A stretch of DNA of 64,000 nucleotides, from positions 9,479,028 through 9,543,027 of the forward strand of contig OZ025278.1 of the NCBI GenBank assembly GCA_964019165.1. Reading direction: 5' to 3'. The notes under the pieces are model-generated. The model was not told the DNA's origin. It was given only the letters and a program-made list of their open reading frames with translations, and ran no database searches. This DNA comes from Mastigias papua (lineage: Eukaryota > Cnidaria > Scyphozoa > Rhizostomeae > Mastigiidae). Within the stretch, counting starts at the first letter, position 1. Every line of letters begins with the position of its first letter. The translations under genes and the position numbers were made by a program. Positions 50,901-62,900 of this stretch are shown here, piece by piece.

Positions 50901-53900
50901 GTCGGGTTTTGCCATTTGATTTTTTAACTACAACAATGGGGTTTACCCAGCTGGTGGGACCTGAAACTTTCTCGATAATGTCAAGGTCCTGCAGTCTCTT
51001 AAGCTCTGCAGAAACTCTTTGGCGTGTGTGAAATGGTTTAGCTGAACATTTCTGAGTTTTCCAAGACCGGAGAAAACATCTGGATGTTTGTCTACAACAG
51101 CTTGTGTTTCTGGAGATGGCTGTTGAGCAAGACTGGCAACTGTTGGAGGCTCAGACACAGGTGGACCAACGCGAAGCAAGTTGAGTTCTTCAGCTGATGT
51201 TTTGCCGAGTATTGCACCAGCAGATCCCTGGACAACATAAAATTTGACAACTGTAGACTGTGAGATAGCAGTTACCCGTGCTTTGAATGTTCCTAGGACG
51301 GTAAGTTTCTCAGTAGCTTGATATGGAAATATCTGTGCTGTGGAAGGTTTAAGTACTGGCTGAGGCACAAGTTGATTGAAGGTAGTTTTGTCTAATATGT
51401 TGGCAGTGGACTCTGAATCAATGAGCATTTCAAATGACTGGGTGCCAATCTTGACTGTAAATAGAGCAGACTTTGGACCGTTTATACTAAAGACATAAAT
51501 ATCATCATCATCATCTGTAGCTGGTGATTCATCATGGTGTACTTGGACACAGCGAGTTGACTCTTGCTTGTAAGAAGGCTTGGACCATTTTTGTCTCACA
51601 TCCTGTTTTGCTGGAGACCTTGCACATTTTCTGAAAGTGGCCCTTCTTGCCACAGTTGTGGCACTCTGCATCAGAACTGTGAGGTCTGCTTCTGTGAGCA
51701 GTCTCTTTCTCAATTTGGAAGATGAGCAGGCAGCAATTACTTGATCTCGAATTTGTTCACTTGTTTGATTTCCATATTCACATGTTGATGCAAGGCGTCG
51801 TAGTCTTGTTACAAATTGCTCTACTGGCTCCCCCGGCTTTTGTTTTGCCTGATGAAAAACTGATCTTTCAAAGGGAATGTTTTTCCGAACTGAGAAATGA
51901 TCACTGAGGGCTTCTAAGGCATGTTCATAGCTATCACCTGTGGGACTTAATTTTTCAAAAATCTCTTGGCCTTCAAGCCCGATCATGTGCAAAAGCATGG
52001 CCTTTTTTCGGGCATCGTTAGTTATTCCCGAAGCTCCCAGAAAATATTGAAAGGCTTTCTTCCATTTTTCCCAGTTTTGGGACACTTGGTTTGGATCCCC
52101 ATGGCATTGAAATGGTGCTATACCAGGCATTTGAATATTAGCAGCCATTTTGATATCGCAACGGTTAACGATAAGGAAAGAAGGGCACTGAATACGAGTA
52201 AAAATATGTACCTGATCCTAGAAGCGAAGCTAGGCCGTACAGAAGGCTTTTGGTAATCCTCGTCGCCGATGTAGTATTAGAGTTTAACAAACAGAGATAG
52301 AGAACGTGTTCTTGGAAGCCATTTTTAAACTCAACTAACTATAATCACAGGGAATCAAGGATAAATGATAACATAGCAAATATGGCGCATTAGGCATAAA
52401 CAGAACAATTCAGAGTAAGTTATTACATTAGATATGGAGAAGACTGAGAGATCAAGTACGACAGATCAAGTATTGGTTAGACACGAATGAGTACTATTTT
52501 AGTGGCAATGGCATATATGACCTTTATTCAGTTAATTTCACTCTTCTTTTTGGTGTTCCTTGAAAGTACCCCTTCATTTAAGTGGGATTATTTTGTTGGA
52601 AAATATATAGAAAGTATATCACATGCATAGAGGTTATGTGTAGCTGAAGATCTCTTAACTCATGTAGAGAGTAATTTTGTGTCTGTCATCATCAAAATTT
52701 GATATATGAGATATATGACGTAGTGCTAGATGGGAATATATATAACTAGGTATTGAAAGAAACTGTATGACAGAACGGGTACAGGGACGAAGCTTGTGGT
52801 GGGCATGGGAAGGCATTGCCCTCCAATCTATGAAATGTTGCCCCTCTTTGTCCTCCCACGAATTTTTAGATGAAACTATGTGGTTGTCTAAGTACTTAGG
52901 CAATGGACTGTTTGATGCAGAGCAACCAGAAGAACTGAATATCTGATTGGCTGCCTTTCTAAAGACGTTTGAAAGTTTTGGTGGATCTAGCACTGAGGAT
53001 ATGTGGCGTCTCATGCCCTCAATTCCGCAGCTAGGCCATTCTTTTTGTTTCAGCATATACTACCTTCCTCAGAGCCAAGCGTACTGTATTTTCCTGCGAG
53101 CATCAGCCTAAATTCTGTAAGCACTTCCTTCGCCCGTCACTCGTCAGAGTATGAAACGTCGGTTAACGACGGAAAGGAGGGGGAAACATATTCTTGGATT
53201 CTTCAGCGAAACCATAGTGAATAGATGCCCATTGGCCAACCTTATTGCCAGTTTGACGCAGTATTCATCATGCCACATGAATTTATCTGCATCTGGTCAA
53301 AAATTTGGGCTCTCCTTTCGATCGTTATCCGACCTTTGATACTCTTACGAGTGTCGGACGGAAAAGGCTTTCCAGTTTGCTTAAAGAATGTTCCCGCTGT
53401 GTCGTGCAGTAGTATATTTATATGTGTATATAGAGAATAATATGCTTATTTTTTGGTACTGCTTTGAACCAAGATACGATAGCATTGATGAGAGAGTTGA
53501 TGCTAGAACCTATATTATATGTTCTCCATTGGCTACTGAAAACAGGGAAAACTGGGTGGAAGAGTTTTGGTTATACACCATAGTTAGTATATGATACATA
53601 CATTTCATTCACAATATTTGAAAGTTATACATTAGTTCCTTGTTCCTCCTCTTTGCACCGACAGCTGCCTTGGTACTGACCTTCTCTGTAATACAGTTTA
53701 TTTGATTTGCATTCAGGTTCTCAGAACTTTGCTGCTTAGTTCAGTCGGTGTTCACATGACAAATGAGTCTGTTTGTGAAATAATGCAGTCATGTTTCAGA
53801 ATTTGTTTTGAAATGAGACTTAGTGGTATGTATTGCTCATATGTGAATAGGACATTGATAATTATACATATATATTATATGGATGGGCAACCGTCAGACA

Positions 53901-56900
53901 GTGGGCCAAATCCGGCCTGCGAGCATGTTCTTATTGGCCCGTTAAATTGTAAGATTTTGGTGGCATTTGACTTTAAACTTTTGGTGACCCGTTGACTTTT
54001 AAGCTTGTGGCCACAAATCTATTTAAATGAGAAGCTAGCTTTATATGACTCTTCGGGAATTTGTAGAGCAACTTGTCAATCTTTATACAAGATTAGCGTA
54101 GTACACTTAAAAGCAACCAATTTGAATGCTAGCATATTACCATATTAGGTCATCTCATAACTAGTTGTCAATCAACCATGACGATGTCACATGATATGTA
54201 TATGTTTTCCCTGCTGTTACGTTAATTTCCTGGCTTTGTTTTAGAACTATTACGTAGGACTGCTGAGCAGACACTTGTGGATATGGTCCAGCTACTATTC
54301 ACTAGGTAAATTTCAATGTGAATTATGGTAATGACACTTTAAGAGTCATTTTTATATAATTATGTTATCTTACTTTGTATTGAGCAAGGTATTTTTAGTT
54401 GCATCCACTTCGATTTTTTGTTATATTGTATTCCTCCATCTTCGTATGTATTTTTTGAAGCTAGATGTTGTTTGAAGTATACTGAGTATCGTTTCTTATA
54501 AAGTTCATATTGACACCATCAGGAACCCCATGTCTTCCATTTGACCCGGTCCCCATACAAGCTCTCCGTGGGACTGAACATGGCACATAATTACAGTTAA
54601 ACAGAGAAATCCGTGGTCGCCAATTCGGATTTGTGTTGCTTGTGTTTTGACGTGTTTGTTATCTGTAGCAGCTGTTTATGTGATACAACCTTTTTTCACA
54701 GATGTATTTTGAATATGCTATAAAAGCTTTGATTGTATGAAGTTTTAAGGTTCTAGTCACGCATGATCCCTAGAAGCCCATGCCAGCCACTTTTGAACTG
54801 TCTGAATGTTGAAATATTATTGTGAAAGTGATTTCATATTTATTGGAAAAGTAGCTCACCATCAGAATGAAGCAAATGAATGTTATGTTGGACTTATGAT
54901 GTTATTTTGTCAGATTACCTCATTTCAAAGAAGACGTGAAAGGACCCGGGTCTTCCCCACATATTCGAAAGGTATCAAATATTATATACTGTACGGAAAT
55001 TTTCTGTTTTGTCTTTGTGATGTGAGTTAATTAAAGAAAACAATTGTTTTGTGACTTCAAGTTTCCCTGAAGTGAATCCAAGTTTTATCTCCTACTTTTA
55101 TTGACGCTCATATGTCAAAAAAGCAGTTAGTGGAACTCATGCAGTTCAAAACCCGAAGTGGGTAGGTGCAGAAAGCCCATTGGTTCCGTGCTGAGAAATT
55201 CTTCTGTTAAATGTTGTTGTTGTTGTTGTTGTTGTTGTTTACTTTATTTTGAGTAGGCTGTTATATCTAGCATTTTCAGCTAATTTAGGCCTACTGTGCA
55301 TGCCGCATCCAGGCATGGGACCCCTAGTTTAACGTCCCTTCCGAAGGACGGCGGAGTGAGTTGCTTTGGTCGTTTATCTGGATAGTCGCCCATCCAGTTG
55401 CTGACCTAGCACAGCCAAGCTTAACTTCAGCTAGCTAATGGAAGCCAGTTGAACCGCTTGGCCACTCTCCCCGCTAATGATGTTCGTACATGATGATGTT
55501 CGTACACTGTTCGTACATGACGAGGTTTTTCTTATGCAAGAAATGTTGAACTGGTATGTAATAGGTTCCAGAATGACCAGATGAGAACTTGACAAGGCTG
55601 CTTGTGAATTGTGGAATGCATGTGTTGAATGATGCATTTTTGGACAATTCGGTCACCTAGATAAGGATCTTGTTTTGTTATTGTTTCCGCTCATAATAGT
55701 GGAATTCTCTTGGAGAGCCAGAGTTTTTGACCAAGAATGGACATAGCATTTTGTGTAATGCCTTGCCAAATTCTTTGAGTTGATTATGTGGTATACCGAC
55801 GCTTTCGTTGGAGAAAGTTCAACCCATAACGTCTTATCGTGATGAAGCAAGCAGCTCTCTAATTTTGTTGTAACGTTGAGTGATTGTCGAGTTTTCCTAC
55901 AATTAATGGGTGGTGGACTAAATGAAAAATTGTTTTTTTCATTTAATGCGCTATTTTATTCTTTTTTTCGTTAATTTATGTCTTGTTTCTTCATGTGCCG
56001 TGACCTTATTACTGTGTTGATACCTTACAATGGAACATTTCTCGTTCTGCTTTGTAGATGTTTAAAAGGTCTGGTGCGCTGTCTGGTACTCGAAGAGCAA
56101 GCAAGAAGCAATCGCCTTTGCCAAAACGAAGCGCAAGAAAGGAAGCAGACGTTACTGAAAAGGGTTCTGAGAAAACTTCAGGGAAGAAAAATGCTTTGCT
56201 TCCACCATCCGAACATGGAGATTTAGAAAAAAGCTCGGAAAATGAACTTTCATTAGAAAGTGTGGTAGAAAGTGTATCTTTTGAACTTGAGAACGATAAT
56301 CAAATAACAGATGATCAGTCTGTTGGGCAACAGATTAAAGACCCAAGCCCACATTCAAATGTCGATTCAATTTTAGATACGAAGGATGATTCAGGCGACA
56401 TCCAGGATGACCCCGAAGTTGACACTGTTTCCTCCCAAGATTTTGAGGAGGTATGCGCGGAAGTTAGCCTGTCTACTCCTCACGTGAATGACCAGCAGTT
56501 TGATAAGGATGGAGAAGATCTGGATTTAAAATCGAATGAAAACCTGGATATAACAGATACTGAGCTGCTGAAGGCAGATTCCAAGGATTCAACGTCAATT
56601 GAAGAAGCCAAGTTAGAAACTGATCTTTTGATTGATGCTGAGGACTCAGAGACTTTCCAGGACTTAAGTTCAAAGGTTGATGTAGGCACTGAAAGAAATA
56701 CAGAGGATTCAAAAGCTCTGGAAATGAAATCCTCCGATACATCTGGCCTTGTCAGCGGCGGAGTGATTTCATTGCAGTATCCTGATGATGATGCAAGAAG
56801 CTTAGGCTCAGCTCAACTCGAAGATCATAAATCAGAAAGCCAAAAAGATGACAAAGTAATAAAATGTTTTTTCTTGCTTATTAATTGTACTGATATTTCG

Positions 56901-59900
56901 GTGAGAATAGCGTTGTTGTGGGATATATTCAACAGTATCAGTGCGTAAGTAGAAATTTGTAAGTAGCAGGACAGATTTTTTGGTGAACGACGAGAATGTT
57001 ATGAAAGGAGTATGCAAACATATGACTAAAATATCATGCAAATTAGCCAACTGTTATTATAGTTATCAACTGTCATTTCACAGCCCAAGCTAACTCTAAT
57101 ATATGTTTGAGATTACCTGAATGTCAAATTGCTACAAGTTTTTTATAAGAAACCAACTTCTCTCCCTTCAGCCGGGATGTTTCTTAATGTTTTGTCAAAT
57201 CCAGCAGTAAATGTTTCTGAAGTGTTTCTTAAAATTCTTGAAATTTTCAAGTTCAAAGACAGATTTTTCAAGTTTGCGTTTACTTTTGAAACTCTGCCTG
57301 CTTGTGTTTCTGAAATATTTCTTAATTTTTGCCCGATCTGAGCCTCATGTCTCATATAAACTTGTTCCTTAAAAACGTGTATTTGGATATGATTGCTCAG
57401 AGATATGAGGTAAAGACGCCTATTTCTTGAAAATTGTTTCCTTTTTGACAATCATGTCATCTATTGCTGACAATTTCCTTAGCGTTCGTAGATCTTAGGT
57501 ACTGTCATGTTATTTATCAGGAAAATTCTGAGAGTCTGGAGGAAGCACTTCCTGTCAAAGATTCAGCAAGTCACACAGAAGAAAGTTGCCATAGTGCAGA
57601 TGAATATGAGCATGAAGGACAAGAAGAATATGTTAACCAACAAGGTGTTAGATTTATGCCACAGCAACAACAAAAAGAAGGTAAAAGAGATGTGTTTAAT
57701 ATCAGATTTATCTCTGAGTGAATGATTACTTCACAGGTATACGTTGTCCAATGAATGCATGTTTAAGTATGTAGAACAACTTAAATCGATGCGCATCATA
57801 TGTTAGTAACTTTTTATCATTTAAGAGTTTGCTCCTTCTGTTGTTGGATAAATCGTATTAGCCTATTACCTGATTTGATGTTTTCCACAGGCCATTCAAC
57901 TTTAGTGCCCTACGACTTACCGTGTGTTCGTGAGCTTCTACGCTTCTTAACCACTCTTATCAATCCTCATGACAGGTATGTTGTGACGATACCCTTCAGT
58001 CATTTTCTGTTGTTTGTTTCAGTATTGCACAACATTTCCTTTGTTTCAATGCTCCCCTTGGTAACTGAGAATTTTCTGCCTCTTTTATACTGATTATTTT
58101 TAGCTACTTCCTTTATCATGTTCTGCTTACTGCTTTACGATCTTACTGTACACGCTGTTTATAAGAAGCAAAATTTCATCCTTCAGTCTGGATATTTCGT
58201 AATATTCTATAAAACCAAGTTTTAAATATTTCCTAAATATTTCTGGAAATTCTTGAAGACGAATAAGGAATTCAATACTTAGATTTATTCCATGAACTTA
58301 ACTTTATCTCTGCAATGTGTCAAAAGTGAATGATCTTTAATGATAAGTTTATTCCCAGTTCAATAAAAGTTTTGCACGTTTACTTTTTCAGTTTAGTCTG
58401 CCTGTGTTTTTTAATTTCCCCTGATTAGAGCCTCTTTTTTCGTATAAATACGGTATAAATAAAAAACACAGGTTGAACAGTAACTAGTAAATTTACTAGT
58501 TTCTTAAAAATCATGTGTATCACATACTGTACTACGTTACGTATCTTACTATATTATGTACTTAAAAGATTTGTGAACTTATAGAATTTTCAATTTTTAT
58601 ATCGCCAAGGAGATTTTATCTGATCAACGCGTAGATCAGAACCCTATAGTGAAGATACCTTAGCTTCTGTATTAATGAATCAAGATGTGTTTGGCAGTAT
58701 AGCATTTTGGAACTACTTCGAAAACTACACTTGCATTGTATATGGAAATTTGATGAGGAATCTGGTATGCCTCAAATGCTCTATCTGTGCCTCTGTTATA
58801 CTGATGTATCGCATGTTTTTCCTAAATTCAGATGTACTCTTTCTGCGACGGAAATATTGCATCTATCTGTAGTTTTGTCAAGGGGGCTCTAACATCACAT
58901 CATTCTCTACTGCGAATCACTTTATGAATTAGTTCAAACACAGGATGTATGCTTTTACTGTTGCCTCGTATATCAAATTGGTTATGGTACTTTATTTGTG
59001 ACTCAAATTCAGTTAGGCTCGTCCATTCCGTTGGTCTGTTGTAGTGAGTGCTTCTTTCTTCACATTTGTTTTCAACAGGCACAATTCTAACACAATGATA
59101 CACATTGGCCTATCATTATTAACCGTTGCACTTGAATCTGGTGCCAGCCACATTGGACAATTCTCTTCACTGATGAACCAAATTAAAGATGAAACATACA
59201 GGAACCTACTCGCTGTACGTACAGTCAAAACCAGTGACTTTGTTTCTACTTTGCTGTATTGCCTACGGCAGACTGTTCAATGCTTTTTCTCAGACACTGT
59301 TGAGTAGCAGATTTCATGAAATTTATCCATTATTCGCTGTAAACTATGTCTTTGATAGCTGAGATATCGAACATCTTATATGCAGAGGTTATTCATTATA
59401 AATTTGAAATATATATTAGCTTCTATAGATTTTCAGTGCTGCAAATGAATTTGAATCATTTTATTGATTTTTATCCTTTCTTAACAGCTGCTGCAGTGTG
59501 ATATCCATGTGCTGTTTTCTTTGTCAATGAGAGTATGCTTCCTCATGATTGAAGCTTTAAGAACACATCTCAAATATCAGATTGAGGTATTTTTCTACGC
59601 ACCTTCATTTACTGTATATGTCGGTATATGGTCGTGATTTCCTAGGCAGGCTTTTCCATGTCAGCGTAATTATAGTGTCTTAAAGTAATTGATCTGATGC
59701 AACTAAATGCATGATTTTATTTTGATTTGTAAGTACGGTAGCCCATTGTTGCATACGGAATATAGTAAAGAAATACAGAGACTAGATCTGAACGACTGAT
59801 ATAATCAATTATATCAACTTGTTTGAAGATCTTTTTCGGAGAAATTCTATTGTATAGTTGTTGTTTTCTGGATTTGGCAAATGATGTGCTCCATGTTACT

Positions 59901-62900
59901 TTCAAGCAAACTGTTTGATTGTTTTTTATCTGTTCTGAGTTTCAGGTTTTGCTAGTTTCCATTCTGTGTGTATTAAAATCGTTTTGTCTAAGGCTGAGGA
60001 ATATCTGTGAACAAAGTGATAAGCTAGCAGTAAAGCAACCTATAGCCACTAGTATGGTGAATTGTTATATGTGATTTCCATTGTTATCCACTCTGTCCTA
60101 AGTCCATAATTGAGAAAAAATTTGACTCGTAGGCCTTTTCACTATAGGACTTTTCATCAAAAGAGTCTTTTAGAGCTTTTCTTTGTCGATTTAGATGTTT
60201 TTCATGAAACTTATGGATATACTTGTCCTTGAGCATATAAATATTCCTTATGAAAAGAGAGAGATGACACTCGAATACATTAATCAGGTAAGCAAGCTTC
60301 TTTCGTAGTTATGAGAGTTGTTCTCTTTTTATTGTTCAACAGTCACATTCTTATTCAGTAAAGTATAGAGCCATATCAGGTTCAACGGATTAAAAAGGTC
60401 CTGGCCTTTGTTTGTATTTTTCCAATCCACAACAAAATAGACTTTTTAGCATTCGGTCCCTGTTTTTACAAAAAATAACTTTGGTGATAGAAATTCTATT
60501 CATTCAATGTGATGAATAACTTTAACTATTAGACAATATTTTGCGAAGTGAGTTAGTTGCTGTTTTTCCAGAACCTTTAGCAAGTGACACTATGCTCAGT
60601 ACTGTGGTATTGTCCGTTTGGTTTCTGGCTGGAAAATAAGCCTACTTTTTGCTATCGATCGTGTTTGGGGTACAATGTTGACCGTTTATGTGAACCCTAA
60701 TTGTTCACTTGTAAATCCATTATAAATACCTTATGGCAATGTCTTGTGAACACTCGATACCCAACCTCTGAGCCCTTTTTCGAAAATAGTGCTTTTATTA
60801 AAATAGGTAGCATTTAAAGCTTGTCAGATTTACATGAGAGCAATTTTAGTACGAAACCTACATCAATTGAGTTTTGTTTACTCACTTTTTCTTCTTGATA
60901 CATTTTTAGAATTAATTTATAATGGAACTAAAGTTAAATATGTATAGATCTGTTCCGTATTGTCTCAGTATTGTATTTACTGTGTAATGGATGTAGTTAT
61001 TGTTAATTTGAAGTGAGATTACTCAATATTTACAAGTTTTTCTCCTTTTTGCAGATGTTTCATATTCCATACCTTGTTCCGGAAATGTATCTTAACTATG
61101 ATTGCGATATTCGTTGCTCTAATCTGTTGGAAGATTTTGCTAAGGTTCTGTCCAAGGTTAGTAGCCACCTATACTTACCCATGTTTTGTTTTGCCCTTCG
61201 TAAGACGCCCTGCAGGAAAGGGATAATAGATAGGAGAAGTCAACCGTGGTTCTTGAAAGGTAGAGTGAAAGTGTATGTAAGTATTTGGGAGAAAACATGG
61301 GATATTTTGAAAGGTATACAACATAACCATCTAGTTTCAAAAGAAATCAAATTTTGTCATAGAAAAGTTTCATGGATACCTACTTTCTAGTAATCTTATG
61401 GGTTTAATTAATGCTTTTGGCAACTGAAAGAAAATTGGATATATCTCTGATTTCAAATTTTGGTTGTCTTAGATAATACAGTCTGCTCCTAACCACATTT
61501 TTGACAGACAGAAGCAATTGAAAGTAATTATAAGCGCTTGATACAAATGGTTATGAAGAGGAATGAGGAAGTGAAGGAATACTTTATGCTTGCCCTGCAC
61601 TGTTTTATATCAAGCCTTGCAATAGTTTCCTCTCTTCATTATGATCATTGAGTGAAAGGATAGAAAATGGTGTCTGCATTGAGTAAGGATAATTTTTTTG
61701 CTATTTTGTTAAGTTATTGGCATCCACTTATTTAGCCACATGTGCCCTCCCGCTCCAATTTTTCCCATCTGATTATAGCAATGTAGGTATGTATGATTGA
61801 TCTTTTTAGCACCTTTTCTCTATTTAGAAAAGCTAAACCTTGTGAAAACTATGCAGAATCATTTGCATAATATTATGATTTAGGTTCTGTCGATCATTGC
61901 TGCATTGATATTATGCAAGTAACGGTGCATTGACTGTATCATTGGTTTTGAAGCATTCTTTGGTATTGTTGACATACTTATTTTTAAAGCGGTGTAATCT
62001 GGTTTCCTTTATAGAACGCATTTAGACCTGGAAATCTTTCGTCAGTCAACATGCTAGCTTTAGATGCTCTTCTAACTATTGTCAATGAAATCGAGGCACA
62101 TTCACTTCGTGTTTCCTCTCGGACTGACAGTGATAATGTAGGTCGTTTGGCGCTTGACGTTAAGAAACCAGGAGAAAGGACATTCAGTACATCTTCGGAT
62201 AGAACAGGTATGTTGACAATGAAAGTAAACAATGACTTTTTGACCTCAGGATTTCCTTGCAAACTTTAAATAATCTAAAGTATAACTTTGAACGTGCTTT
62301 CAGAACTTCGCAATTTTCACTTTTGAAGCCAACATCAAAAGTAAAATCTCACCTTAGCTCATTTACTTTCAGAACTAGCAGTTGGGCCACGAAATGTTGT
62401 AGGCAAAGGAAAAATAAATTTCATGTTTAGTCGATAGCAGTATTGAGTAACAATGTTTCACGGACAAAAGTGTTGGTGGTGAGGGAAGAATGGAGCAGGG
62501 AGTTTGGGAATTGAGTGTCATCAAGTTAACTAGAGAGCGCCCAGACACATATTTGTAATCACAAATCTAGAGCCTACTTTTGTGTAGATTTCAAACAAGC
62601 ACAATATTTGAACGCAGTTTTAAATCAATAAGTATGTATAGCTAATCTTTTTCTCCTAGTAATACTTGGTTCTTAGTATTAGGACTATCATTGAAGTTCC
62701 AGCGAGAATCATGGATAACTAGTCTTTAAGACCGATGTTATCTTATTTGTTCTTATCAAAAACTTTTAATTTGTTATTGAAGGTGAAGATGACTCAGGAT
62801 CTGATGACAATATGGAATACCTTGGAATTCTACCCCCCACACCACCCACTTCGGGTGTCAGTGTTGCTAGACAGCTGATGTTGAAGACAAGAACCTCTGT

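Larger units (their letters stand above)
48158..52432 (-). mobile_element. Ty3/gypsy LTR retrotransposon, antisense in GBF1 intron 4
   Basis: Two 158-bp LTRs (48163-48320 and 52270-52427) differ at three sites, begin TG and end CA, and are flanked by TCAGA and TTAGA, a 5-bp duplication with one change. The coding order on the minus strand is gag, protease, RT, RNase H, integrase, diagnostic of Ty3/gypsy. A purine tract (GAGAGGAA on the minus strand) adjoins the left LTR. Several lesions break the coding region, so this copy is not autonomous. Confidence 0.92.

Noticed and set aside
56858..56948. Extension of GBF1 exon 8 to the stop at 56,948
   Set aside because: The GTAATA donor at 56,856 gives exact phase with exon 9 and orthologue-like continuation; the extension has no similarity.
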